Assembly (NCBI GenBank): GCA_018398765.1
Contig: JAHBMJ010005793.1
Coordinates: forward strand, 1 to 64,000
DNA from: Chromera velia
Taxonomy: Eukaryota; Sar; Chromeraceae
Reading direction: 5' to 3'
Length of the DNA stretch: 64,000 nt
The notes beneath the pieces were generated by a model. The model was not told where the DNA came from. It worked only from the letters and a program-made list of their open reading frames with translations, and made no database searches. Below are positions 10,007-20,460 of this stretch, one piece after another. A program made the position numbers and the translations under genes. Position 1 is the first letter of the stretch. The number at the start of each line of letters is the position of its first letter.

Positions 10007-11389
10007 TAGATAGATAGATAGATAGATAGATAGATGATAGATAGATAGAGAGAGATACTTAGATAGATAGACAGATAGACAGAGTGGGGCATGCAGATCT
10101 GTGTGGACAATTCAGAGCGAGGAAGACCTGGGCAGTCAGTCAGTCACTGAGTCAGTCACTGAGTCAGTCAGTCAGTCAGTCAGTCAGTGAGTCAGTCAAC
10201 TGAGTGAGTGAGTGAGTGAGTGAGTGAGTCAGTCGGTCAGTCAGTCAGTCAGTCAGTCAGTCGGTCGGTCGGTCGGTCGGTCGGTCAGTCAGTCAGTCAG
10301 TCAGTCAGTCAGTCAGTCAGTCAGTCAGTCAGTCAGTCAGTCAGTCAGTCAGTCAGTCAGTCAGTCAAACAGTCAATGAGACTGGCAATTAAGTAGGCCC
10401 CTGCTGCCTCAACATGGACACACAGACAGACGAGATGGCCAGTAGACATGCAGGCGAAACAAATGAGGGCAAGGCGCTGCAAATTGAGAAGGGGACGTCG
10501 CAATTGATTGATTGATCGATCAGGAATGCTTGAGGGAGAGGCAAAGAAAAGACGGAATGCACATGCACACGAGATGCTAGGCAGGCAGGCAAGCAAGCAG
10601 TCAACTGGAGTGCGACTGGAAGGAAGGGATGAGAATCAGTTCTCTACAAGAGGTAAGGAAGGAAGAAACCACGTTTATCCATTCAACTCTACCTCCCTTT
10701 GCTCATGCCCTGCCTCAATCTCGCACGAACTTTGGGATTCCTTTCAACGAGCATTTTGAGACACGAGACACGGGTATACTTTCTGGCGCTCTTCACATTG
10801 CACATCTCGCCGTCGATCTTTGTTCAAAAGCAAAAGCGCATTCTGCATTTTGAGCCAGTAGTCTAAAGTATACAATACTTTGCTCATCAATACATCAGTA
10901 TCCGCATCCAACTGAATGAATCCACTCACTCACTCACATCGTGTAGCTCATCATCGGCCCCCACCCAACGAAGCAGAACATGTAGGCCAACACGAACCAG
11001 CACCAGAACGTGCCGACGAGGTAGAAAAGCCCGGGAGGATTCATGCTCAGGAACTCTCCGGGAGACGGCGCCTTCAGCTCCCCCCCTGTGGCGACGGCTG
11101 ATGGAGACAAAAGAACCAAAAAGATCCCGACGCCAATCACAAACAAATGAGCAAACACGGACCATGGTCCGATCCTAAGCCTCTCTGGTACCAGGTTCAC
11201 ATTCAATTCAAGTCCTCCGATGTTTCTTGTACCCGATGGCTGCACTGCTCTTATAGACACCGAGGCCCCCCCTTCTCCCGAGACTTCTCCTACAAGGGCC
11301 TCTGAAGGAGACGAGGAAGAGACAGATCCTGCCGTCTCCTTTTCCCTCCCATTCTCCTTTTGCTGCGTGGCATCTTTCCTGGCCATCAT
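9210..11389 (-). CDS. FAR-17a/AIG1/ADTRP-like multi-pass membrane protein, two exons
   Basis: Exon 1 is 11389-10938 (tandem ATGs at 11389 and 11386; the first is chosen). Exon 2 is 9726-9210, ending in a stop. Donor AT/GTGAGT and acceptor ACGCATGCAG match in phase 2 and give 322 residues. A hydrophilic, Ser/Glu-rich N-terminus of about 75 residues precedes about seven hydrophobic segments. SYTMWSWSLLTL matches the Thr-containing segment of the family (pattern YLTFWNLVLQ), ITFFLWWLILVPFIYY matches FPVGTFVFLTFWTLY, NIHVLNFPLALLDF matches the His-containing NHALHTFILPFSLLE, and VAWVYLTFYLYVLDKIGVHLYVIL matches the last paired helices. Known members AIG1 and ADTRP are threonine hydrolases of fatty-acid esters of hydroxy fatty acids that use that Thr and His; both residues appear present. 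The Thr codon lies directly before the splice junction. The assignment rests on pattern recall, not on an alignment. Confidence 0.6.
9688..9829. repeat. 87-bp-period duplication of the exon-2 splice acceptor
   Basis: Copies at 9688-9742 and 9775-9829 carry the same TACGCATGCAG acceptor and the same exon beginning (WSWSLLTL[R/W]YTFA) of the membrane-protein gene. The period is 87, a multiple of three, and the sequence between stays open. The upstream acceptor would therefore add 29 residues, including an IFIQKKKNSYIYACR stretch, without breaking the frame. Confidence 0.85.
9970..10370. repeat. Intronic microsatellites: (ACAG)n, (GATA)n, (CAGT)n
   Basis: Inside the intron of the membrane-protein gene lie ACAGACAG and ATAGATAG runs (about 9975-10085) and then about 230 bases of CAGT repeats with GAGT and CGGT variants (about 10135-10367). 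Confidence 0.95.
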
Positions 11390-11759
11390 CGCGAGGCCAA
11401 AACACGAGAAAAGAGGCAGATAAGGCAGGTGAACACCTCAGTACATACAGAGGAGAACTCTCAGGTCGGGTTTGCGGAATCTGAGTTCTCTGCCTGTCTC
11501 CACTGGATTTCGCTACTGAGGCGTCTCCGCGGATTCGCCTGTCAACAGGATGAGCCGGGTGCACAAAAGGCAAAAGCAAGAGTGGTACTGAGAGAATTGG
11601 TGCACGCAGTGTGGGATGCAAATCAAGTTATTTGCTAAGTTCTTTCATTGAATGTGATCCGGCCGACGACATCCGACCGTGTGATTCCGACGCTCGAGCG
11701 ATCTTGTCTCAGCGTGCATGGCGTCTCCGGGCCCGCGTGTTGTCGCATGTGGCGCGGCC
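11390..11759. other. 5' flank of the membrane-protein gene, nothing recognised
   Basis: This is the upstream region of the minus-strand gene. It contains a pyrimidine/purine mix and ends in CG-rich sequence. I see no clear core promoter or further exon. Confidence 0.35.
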
Positions 11760-11988
11760 ACGCGTACGCGCGCATGCATGGCCCGGCGCGCCGGCCGGCG
11801 CCCGCGGGCGCTGCCGGCCGGGATATACGGTTCCGAAAAGCTAGTACCTCGGACCTAGGACGCCACCCAGGGCACCACCTAGGGCGCCACCCTAAAGCGC
11901 CCTCAGCCATCTCCATTGACTCACTGCCGCCCTCAACTACAATGTCCTCTTCTGGCAGGCATTGAGGATGATAGCGGATGACCTACAG
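11760..11988 (-). repeat. Left fragment of an old repeat, inverted relative to the copy at 20.0-20.5 kb
   Basis: GGCCGG-rich sequence, then CGGTTCCGAAAAG, then tandem CTAGGGCGCCACC units, then CCATTGACTCACTGCCGCCC and up to GATGACCTACAG. Read on the opposite strand, the same order occurs at about 20237-20455. Homology stops at 11988 and resumes at about 18078, so the repeat was split by an insertion. Confidence 0.8.
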
Positions 11989-12093
11989 CATGCAGTCTAA
12001 ACCTGCCTAGGGCGCCTAGGGCGACCCCAGGTAGTTTTACCTAAGTTTATATAGAGCTTCACCCCAGGCAGTTATTGAGAGTTGCCTGAGGCA

Positions 12094-12120
12094 AAGGTCG
12101 GTGCCTTTGGCACCGACCTT
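12094..12120. other. Perfect 12-bp hairpin near the left end of the 6.1-kb element
   Basis: AAGGTCGGTGCC, loop TTT, GGCACCGACCTT. It is mirrored in position by the hairpin at 17987-18010. It may be a subterminal structure recognised during transposition; that role is inferred. Confidence 0.8.
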
Positions 12121-12504
12121 GTCGTCACGAACCACGGTGCATATGCCCGACCGGATTCGCGCGAGGGACGTGCTGACGCGACCTCGCGATCTATACGTGC
12201 ATGCCACATATCAAAAGTCCGACCAGGTCATTCAGACCGGCAGCAACTTTTTGTTCGGCAGTCGCGATCAGCGATAGATACCAGTGGATACACATTAAGT
12301 TGACGGTTGCTTTTAACTTTTGTCTCTTCTCACTCTTGTTACTGGAGATACACATCATTGCACATCATTGTACATCCATTGATTAACTCACTGATTGATT
12401 CCATAAACAAAAAGCTACGGGGCAGCACTCCTAGGTAGAACCCTAGTACCGTACATATTTATGCTGTAATTGAAGATGATATAACATAGGTTCTAAAGAA
12501 TTTA

Positions 12505-12822
12505 GGTAAGGTGGAGGTGTGTGTCAAGATGTCATGACAGGTAAGTCTCTGTGGTCTGTGCTCAAGTCTGTACAGCTCCTGGAGAAGTATGTAAAAGTAA
12601 TAGTAATACTCTCAATCTGAAAGCAAAGCAATAAATCCAATCTCACATGCTATCCAAAGCACGATACGCACAGAAATGATAAAACAATACGTCCGCGCGA
12701 TAATCGCTCGGCGCGGCGATTATTCGCCGCATACGCGCAACACGCGTACGTGACACAAGCCCGGCCAAGCCTGCGGCCCAATGCGCAGCACGGTACCCCG
12801 ACGGCTACCTGTACTTCAACTC
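12505..12822 (+). repeat. Direct repeat, copy A (about 320 bp)
   Basis: It begins GGTAAGGTGGAGGTGTGTGTC and ends GCTACCTGTACTTCAACT. It is over 90% identical by eye to copy B at about 15853-16190. A GGTACC-containing GC-rich end and an AATAATCGCTCGG / CGATTATTCGCCG inverted pair lie in its 3' third. No primer-binding site or polypurine tract adjoins it, so I do not call the pair LTRs. Confidence 0.8.
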
Positions 12823-15800
12823 CCCCCCTCGATCATGTTGCCGAAGCAAAAGCAAAACGTTGCAGAAAAAATACGCAAGGCAATGCAAGTGATACGACTC
12901 AGGATAAATTTCAGTCCAGCAAAGACAACAATAAAAATGAAAACAGCCGCATACTCTATTAGTGAGCTACAACGAAAAGAACGATTGCATGCTCTACCAA
13001 TTGAGGTAGGAAGTCAAAAAGTTTCGTCAAAAGCAAAGACTTCCTGTATGTAACAGTTACGTCATCAATCCAATCTGTTTTGATCTCTCCCCCGCTCTGT
13101 CCTCTTTTAGAAAAGAAAACCAGAAGTTTGTACTACAAATCAATTCAGTCCGAAAAGGAAATAGACTTGTGGAATCAATTGAAATATAATGAACTCCTGA
13201 ATGCAGATGAGAAAATCTGGATTAATGAATGAATGAATGAAAATAACTTGTATTGAATGAAATGAATCAGTCAGAGTGCGAAAGCGATGACAAATGACTT
13301 ACGTGCATCACCTACTTTCCTTTTGCAGAATTAAAGCAAACCAAAATTTAAATTAGTCGACAAAAAAATAAAAAAAAAAGAAAGTTAAATGTCATTGAAC
13401 GTCTTTTCTTCTCAATCTTTGTCATGCTACGCTTTCTTCTTTTCTTCTTTTGTCTGTTTTTTGCTATCGACATGCATATATGAGAAGAAAACCTTTCATA
13501 AAAAGAAAAGAAGTGAAACAACCATCGAAAGGTAAAAAGACACTGTTCAGCTAGAACAAAGAGCAATCCGAGAAATGAAAACGGATCACAAATTGGACAG
13601 TCAAATCAAACACGTCATACAGACTGCACATCTTTGAAAAGAAAATAAGATGCAGTGAATTCTATGCAGTGAATCCAGAAGAAAAACAGAACTGCCAAAT
13701 GAAAGCAAAAACGAATGATGCACTTTCATTTCTATCTTTCCGTTCCGGTTCCTTCTGTATGATGTGTCATCTCTCTCTTTCCCATTTCCCCCCCCCTCTC
13801 TCTTTAATCCGCCCCATTCCCTCATATTCCTGTGATTCCTTCTCAATCTATTGCTCAGGTTGACTTATTTAAAAAGAGAAGAGAAAAGCAAGAACTGCAA
13901 AGAGAAGGAGGAGAGAGAGAGAGAAAGAGAGAGCAATAAACGGTGGAACAAAGAGAAAACGCAAAAGAAAGCAATTTTGCTCTATGTGAAAAAGAAACTT
14001 TCACCAAGCACGTTCACGCAACGCAAAAAAAATAAAGAAGAGAAAAGAAAACCTTTTCAATTGTTAAATCATTTCGTTCTTTTCTTTCCTCCTGGCCCTC
14101 TTTCTTCAGCACCCCCGCTCCCCCTCCCATTCTTTTCTCATTTCATTAGTCAAACGATGATCAAAAAAGAGAAAAGACAAGAAGAAGAGCATGAGAGAGC
14201 AAAGAAAGAAAGAGCGAGAGACGCCAGAAAGAAAAGAAAAAAAGAAAAAAAATTAAACAAAAAGAAGAGTAAGACTCTGAATGAAAAGTGATGAGAGAAC
14301 GAAACATTGGCTACTCAAAAATGTAGTTATCTTCCGCTACCGCCACAACAAGTTACACAAAGACTAAATGCTCAGACTCACACAGTACAAAAAGAAAAAA
14401 CAGTTTGAGAAGAGAGGTCTCAAAAATGAATGAAAAGAAATAATTGGACGTTTACATATATCCATGTTTGTCTTTTTGTTCTCATACATTGGGAAAGCGG
14501 ATTCAAGTGGAATTCTTTTCCTTCCTTCTTTTCAGGCAGGGATCTGCTACTCCATCATCCCAGTCCTTACATGTATTCATCCCCCCCCCGGCCATCCATT
14601 GCTGACAAGGTGGAAAAGGGATATTCACAAATCGACTGATTTGGATCTAAGGATGGGTGCAGAAGCTTAAGGCACTTGAAGTCCCCACAAAGCCTATATA
14701 GAACTCATCGAGTCAATCTGTTCACAAAACCCAGAAAACACAGCCAGACGAAATCGATACAACCAGGTACAGCATGCAGGGCAAGCACACCGCTCTGAAA
14801 GGTATGGCTACTGCCTCATGAATCGTTTTCATTCAACGGAATGTGGCCCGGCGACAGACTCATGAACATGGGTGGGCAGCCCCCGACACAGTGCACATCT
14901 CAATCCAGACATGACCTATTTGCATATCAGAGCACGTCCAGGCACTCACAAATCAAAAAACTATCCCATTCTCACTCAGGACGTCCATCTGGCACAAGCG
15001 AGAGGCACAGGCGAAATGGCATACTCCGCATAGCACACAAAACGAAGGTCCACGATCAGAACTCCTTTCTTCTTCCTCTGGAAGACTTCACGCAGGGTGA
15101 GATGACAAGAAAACAAAACTAGTGCAGACCTGTCTCCTGGTTTGTTCAGTCACCACTCATAAGTAGAGTGGAACGTCAAAGACCAGGAAGAGACAGCACA
15201 GGCTGTTCACAGTGTCAACTGAGGGACGTAAAGAACCATGAAAGAGAGAGAAAAAGATAGATCAACATACCGTGGGAGGTCGTTTACGAGGTTTTCTTTC
15301 ACTTGCGAAATAGATTCCAATCCCAACAAGAAGCTGCACTTGAGAGATCCACAGAGATACCTCTGTCAGTCATCCTTGACTGCTGAGAGGTGCTGTTGCA
15401 GAAGGTCATCCAAGCCGTCTCCTTTCCTTCACAACCAAAAGCTGCAATGCTTCATAGACTGTAGTCCACCCGACTCCTTCTCCTTCTGCAGATTAAGGGA
15501 AGACCCCCTTTAGGACCAGTTCTCCACTCCTGCTTGCATCCGACGCGCACAAACAGACAGGTCGTTCACCTTGTCCATACAATCAAACAGGTTCATACTA
15601 GGGTTCATAGCAGCTGAGTACACAACTGCCAGGAGGGTTTCTATCACGAAAGCGAGAACATGATTGAAACGACCAGGCTGCGCAAACAGATGCGCTGCAA
15701 AGAACAGAGGAATGCCCTGAGGCTGCTTGAAGAGAAGGGGAGCGGTCCTCAGTCACAGAGAGAGAAGGTAAGGAAACATTGTGAGAGACACAAAACCATC

Positions 15801-15852
15801 CGAACTGCACCACAGCAACAGCAAGCACTGTAGGCTGTTAACCACAGAACTA
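12823..15852. other. Interior between the direct repeats, no gene recognised
   Basis: Mostly A/G-rich, low-complexity sequence (GAGA and AAAGAAAA runs near 13860-14290, GAATGAATGAATG near 13225) with short uninformative frames. The minus strand at about 12985-13010 has CCTCAATTGGTAGAGCATG, resembling a tRNA D-arm/A-box, but no matching T-arm follows, so no tRNA is called. Confidence 0.4.
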
Positions 15853-16190
15853 AGGTAAGGTGGAGGTGTGTGTCAAGATGTCATGACAGGTGAGTCTCTA
15901 TGGTCTGTGCTCAAGTCTGTACAACTCCTGGAGAAGTGTATAAAAGTAATAGTAATACTCTCAATCTGAAAGCAAAGCAATGAATCCAATCTCGCATGTT
16001 ATCCAAAGCACAATACGCACAGAAATGATAAAACAATACGTCTGCGCGAATAATCGCTCGGCACGGCGATTATTCGCGCCGAGCGATTATTCGCCGCATA
16101 CGTGCAACACGCGTATGCGACACAAGCCCGGCCAAGCCCGCGGCCCAATGCGCGGCACGGTACCCCGACAGCTACCTGTACTTCAACTTC
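15853..16190 (+). repeat. Direct repeat, copy B (about 338 bp)
   Basis: Same sequence as copy A, with about 20 extra bases in the GATTATTCG palindromic section, where the CGATTATTCGC / GCGAGCGATTATTCG motif is repeated. It is followed by TAGGTTCTA-rich sequence that also precedes copy A. Confidence 0.8.
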
Positions 16191-16517
16191 TAATAGGTTC
16201 TAACACTGTTTTTTGCTTTTCTAGACTCGTTAGTGTAAGGTTCTTTCAGATTCTTAAAGGTTCTTTAAAGAAGAATCAAGTCTACGTTGCATCAAAGTGG
16301 TGTCTCCATCATTTAGTTCTTACTCTCTAGAGAAACCCTAGGAGAAACCGCTAGAACCTAGGTTCTAGGAACCTAGATAAAAACCTGTAAGAACCATGAA
16401 GAACCCCCCCTCTAAAGCTTCAAAAAGACTAAAGAGCTAATTTAAATGATTAAAATGATCCAAACAAACAAGACAGATGCTTACATATGCCAAAATTAAC
16501 CGTCAACATCATAAAAC

Positions 16518-17399
16518 TCAGCTGTCAACTCGCTTTTTCTTCTCTTCAAACAGACTTACAAGACGAGCAAGCTCTTCAGCTTTCATGAAGATGGTTTCAT
16601 TCATTTCATACACATGCTGAATATAAAAGAACATAGAAGAAAGTGGGACGTTATTGACGCGAATCTTTTTAGGCTTCCTGTTTTGGCTTAACTGCCAAAG
16701 GAGAGAGAAAACGCGTATATCGGCTAAGTCAGTCGAAGCCTCGTCGGACTTAGGATATATATGCACAGCAATCCGGTACACTTCATCTAGGTCCCTTTCT
16801 TCATCTTCAACGTATGCAATCGCTCGCAACCCTCAGGGCTTAAAAGGTTTCTTTTTGTCATTCCATGACAAAATGTTCATCACTTTGGAAACGTACTAAC
16901 TCAGTTTTCTCTCCAAGCCCTCACCCTCATTATACTGGCACGCCACAAGTTATCCCACCATGATAGAATACTCGCCTTTCCAAATCAATGCCTGACTGTG
17001 GAACTTCGCACGCACTCTTACCCCCCGATCGTTTGACAACTTCTCTTGATATAAGAGAGCACAAACCGCACTCAACCGCATCATACCGCGGTTTAGTACT
17101 TCAAAGGAGACAACCCCTGTCACCCCCTCTTGCTTTTCTTCAGGTGTCGTCACTGCTCGTGCAAAGACAGAAGGGGACTGTTCTTATGCTGCGTCTTCTG
17201 TTTGAATCTGCTCCCGCAAACTTTCGAGTTCTTCTCCCTCTGGTGTGTCATCCAACTTAATGGGGATCTCTATATCCATCACCACCCACTCGTCATCTTC
17301 AATGCCCCTCCCCTTTTCCAACGTTTTCCCTCTACCTCTCACAGTCTTTTTCCAACGTTTTCTAGTCGGATTGGTGGACAAACTTTTGAATATTTTCAT
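16518..17399 (-). pseudogene. Broken, unidentified reading frame inside the 6.1-kb element
   Basis: One minus-strand frame keeps protein-like composition for about 290 codons despite roughly four interruptions. It begins MKIFKSLSTNPTRKRWKK, passes through an acidic DDEWVVMDIEIPIKLDD segment and VVSFEVLNRGMMRLSAVCALL, and ends with a helical, charged region (RKPKKIRVNNVPLSSMFF, then EELARLVSLFEEKKKR). I recognise no family. Sitting inside the 6.1-kb element, it may be what is left of that element's own protein. TAGGTTCTAGGAACCTA-type palindromes flank it at about 16360 and 17470. Confidence 0.45.
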
Positions 17400-17986
17400 C
17401 GTGTTTAATATTTTATAACTGGTTTTGGACGGTTCTTTGGGGTTTTTGGAGGGTCAGACTGAGAAGGCTAGAACCTAAGTTCTAGGAACCTAAGAACCTA
17501 GAGGTGGAGACGTATAGTTTTTAAGCTCAAACCGAGTAAAGACCTTCAACTAATACTTTAAAAGTGTCATTATTTTGTTTTTTAGAACTTCTTTTGCTTA
17601 TAAAATAAGTTTAGAGTTTATTTTAAATGTTTTAAAGCTTAGATTGCTATTACAAAGTCGTTTAACGACCACATCTATATTTCCAAGTGCCTCCCCGTAC
17701 ACAAAAAGTAACACATGCAACTTTGTATTGTTTATAAATTTATCGCAGAGTGGAAATTTATTCTGAAAAATTATTTAGAAAATTTGATTTAATTCTTTTC
17801 TATAAAATAATATCTAGAATTATATAAAAATTTTAATTTATTGATTCAATTTGAAGCATTGTAAATGAATCTTTAAAGTTGTGTTCAGATACTAAATCCT
17901 AGAATAAAGGCATTTTTAAATTTTTTTCAACGTTTTTCATACAATAGAGAGAATGCAGAAAGACTCCCTGACTGCCTAGGGTACCG

Positions 17987-18010
17987 CAGGCGGTCCGTAA
18001 GGACCGCCTG
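17987..18010. other. Perfect 10-bp hairpin near the right end of the 6.1-kb element
   Basis: CAGGCGGTCC, loop GTAA, GGACCGCCTG. It lies about 70 bases inside the right terminus. A near-copy of its arm (CCCAGGCGGCCC) follows at about 18030. Confidence 0.8.
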
Positions 18011-18077
18011 GGGAAGGTTATACATAAGACCCAGGCGGCCCGTCAGTGTAAGCAGTCATTTTGACGGTTTAGACAGC

Positions 18078-18325
18078 ATGACTTACAGGCACTAACCACG
18101 CGACTGGTCATGGTTAACGGAAATATATGTATAAGGAAAGCGAGAAAAAGAAGGCGATCGAAGTTTGTAGTCAAGTGAGAGAGACGTACCATTTCCAGCC
18201 ATCTCCTGCAAATTTTGCGAAGAAAGCAAACCAAACACTCCCACAACTTCATCTACAATGTGATCTGGCGTATTTCTTATAGTTGTCCACCCAGAAGTAT
18301 CTGTAGGTGACCGTATTGTGCATAT
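18078..18325 (-). repeat. Right fragment of the split old repeat (inverted copy at 20.0-20.26 kb)
   Basis: Read on the minus strand it gives a short open segment containing VDEVVGVFGLL and TSLSLDYKL, matched on the plus strand at 20030-20250 by VDEVVGVFGLLSLRNLQE and VRLSHLTTNF. The two copies form inverted arms around the satellite array at 18.67-19.99 kb. Confidence 0.8.
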
Positions 18326-18670
18326 GCATAGGGCGATTTTCACCTAGTACCTCCGTGTCCTTTGTTCCTTCCTGTTTCGCTCGATCTTCTGTCTTCTGTC
18401 CGGGAGAGATGAAGGCTTGGACTCGGAAAGAGGGGATCAACAGTGTGGGCACCCGGTATCCGGAGTACCGTTTCGGCAGAGCTTCACCCGGCTTGCTGGC
18501 ACAATAGGTAGGTTTCCTTGCTCTCTTCCTTCCTTCCTTCCTTTAAAATGCTCCCCTTCTTCCTTCCTTCCTTCTCTCTTTCTTCCTCTCTCTGTGCCTC
18601 ACTCTTTTTGCCCTGTATTGGTGTGTCCCTCTGTTCCTCTCGCTCCATATATATATGTGGGTATGTATAT
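18326..18670. other. Short unique stretch, possible exon-like frame
   Basis: A frame ending TRKEGINSVGTRYPEYRFG followed by AATAG/GTAGGT could be an exon with a donor at about 18510, but no partner exon is seen. The rest (18520-18600) is CTTCCTTC-rich. Confidence 0.25.
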
Positions 18671-19990
18671 CCCCCCTCGATGATGACAGTGATGTCTAGC
18701 AGTGGTGTGCCTACCGGGGCAGACAGACATGTAGGCACTTAGGAAGGCACCACCAAAGGCACGCAGGCCAGTGACTCAGAGTCAGTCAGTCAGTCAGTCA
18801 GTCAGTCAGTCAGTCAGTCTGACTTAGTCAGTCAGTCAGTCAGTCAGTCAGTCAGTCACTGACAGTCAGTCAGTCAGTCAGTCAGTCAGTCAGTCAGTCA
18901 GTCAGTATATATGTGTGTATGTATATATGTATGTGTATATATATCCCCCCCCGATGATGAAAATAGTGTGCCTGCCACTGTTGGAGGGGGCAGACAGATA
19001 TGTAGACACTCTTAGACTAGGTAGGCACTCAAGGAGGCACCAAGGCAGGCACACAGGCTAGCTAGACTGAGTCAGTCAGTCAGCCGGGCAGTCAGTCAGT
19101 CAACCAATCAGTTAGTCAGTCAGTCAGTCAGTATGTATGTATGTGCGTATATGTATGTGTAATAATACTGTATATATATCCCCCCCCGATGATGAAAATG
19201 GTGTGCCCTAGGGTGTACCTGCCACAGTGACTGTTGGAGGGGGCAGACAGACATGTAGGCACTCAAGGAGACACCAAAGCAGGCACACAGGCCAGCCAGC
19301 CAGTCAGTCAGCCGGGCAGTCAGTCAGTCAACCAATCAGTCAGTCAGTCAATCAGTATATATGTGTGTATGTGTATGTGTATGTATATATATAGACCCCT
19401 CCGATGATGAAAATAGTATGCCTGCCACTGTCGGAAGGGGCAGACAGACATGTAGGCACTCAAGGAGGCACCAAAGCAGGCACACAGGCCAGCCAGACTG
19501 AGTCAGTCAGTCAGCCGGGCAGTCAGTCAGTCAACCAATCAGTCAGTCAGTCAGTCAGTATGTATGCTAGTATGTATGTGCGTATGTGTATGTGTATACA
19601 TATCCCCCCCCGATGATGAAAATGGTGTGCCTGCCACAGTGACTGTTGGAGGGGGCAGACAAACATGTAGGTACTCAAGGAGGCACCAAAGCAGGCACAC
19701 AGGCCAGCCAGCCAGTCAGTTAGCCAGGCAGTCAGTCAGTCAACCAATCAGTCAGTCAGTCAGTTAGTATGTATGCTAGTATGTATGTGCGTATGTGTAT
19801 GTGTATACATATCCCCCCCCGATGATGAAAATGGTGTGCCTGCCACAGTGACTGTTGGAGGGTGCAGACAGGCATGTAGGCACTGAAGGAGGCACCAAGG
19901 TAGGCACGCAGGCCAGCCAGTCAGTCGGTCAGCCACAGTCAGTCAACCAGTCAGTCAGTCAGTCAGTCAGTCAGAAAGTCAGTCTGCCAG
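18671..19990. repeat. Satellite array, about six units of 207-274 bp, with nested GTCA repeats
   Basis: Units start with a C-run plus GATGATGAAAAT(A/G)G at about 18671, 18945, 19180, 19397, 19604 and 19813. Each goes on with GTGTGCCTGCCAC, GGCAGACAGACATGTAGGCAC, GGCACACAGGCCAGCC, a CAGT microsatellite, and a TATGTGTGTATG run. The last units are the most uniform in length (207-209), suggesting recent expansion there. Confidence 0.9.
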
Positions 19991-20004
19991 TCAGTTAGTC
20001 TCCA

Positions 20005-20460
20005 GTCGGCCACCTACAGACACTTCTAGGTGAACAACTATAAGAAATACGCCAGATCACATTTAAAATTTGTAGATGAAGTTGTGGGAGTGTTTGGTTT
20101 GCTTTCTTTACGAAATTTGCAGGAGACGGTACGTCTCTCTCACTTGACTACAAACTTTAATCGCCTTCTTTTTCTTGCTTTCCTTATGAATATGTTTCCA
20201 TTAGCCATAGGCCCATGGCTAGTCGCGTGGTCAGTGCCTGTAGGTCATCTGCTGTCATTCTCACTGCCTGCTGGCAGAGGACGTTGTAGTTGAGGGCGGC
20301 AGTGAGTCAATGGAGACGGCCGAGGGCGCTCTAGGTTGGCGCCCCAGGGTGGCGCCCTGGGTGGCGCCCTATATAGGTGGCGCCCTATAGCTGGCGCCCT
20401 GGGTGGCGCCCTAGGTCGGAGGTACTTTTCCGAACCATACCCGCCGGCCGGCCGCAGTTT
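20005..20460 (+). repeat. Unbroken copy of the old repeat
   Basis: It carries, in inverted order and orientation, the sequences found at 18078-18325 and 11760-11988, joined without interruption at about 20238. It includes five or six GGTGGCGCCCT(GG) units at about 20340-20415 and ends in GCCGGCCGGCCGC. Confidence 0.85.

Larger units (their letters stand above)
11989..18077. mobile_element. 6.1-kb DNA-transposon-like insertion with TIRs and 11-bp flanking duplications
   Basis: The older repeat is interrupted exactly here. The left flank ends ATGACCTACAG (11978-11988) and the right flank begins ATGACTTACAG (18078-18088), as expected of an 11-bp target duplication with one later change. The uninterrupted copy near 20.24 kb has this site once. 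The left terminus carries GCAGTCTAAACC (11992-12003) and the right terminus carries GGTTTAGACAGC (18066-18077), inverted repeats matching at 11 of 12 bases with a 3-base offset on the left. Perfect hairpins sit near both ends (12094-12120 and 17987-18010). A 9-11 bp target duplication would fit the Mutator-like superfamily, but no intact transposase is visible. Inside are a pair of direct repeats and one broken unidentified reading frame. It is non-autonomous or decayed. Confidence 0.65.

Noticed and set aside
12985-13010. tRNA-like A-box (CAATTGGTAGAGCATG on the minus strand)
   Set aside because: No T-arm GGTTCGA-type sequence at the right distance and no acceptor pairing, so neither a tRNA nor a clear SINE head can be supported.
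12505-16190. LTR retrotransposon bounded by the two direct repeats
   Set aside because: No reverse transcriptase, integrase or protease frame, no primer-binding site and no polypurine tract were seen.
10130-20010. CRISPR-like interpretation of the regular GTCA-rich arrays
   Set aside because: The units are microsatellites and satellite repeats without unique spacers, and the sequence is eukaryotic.
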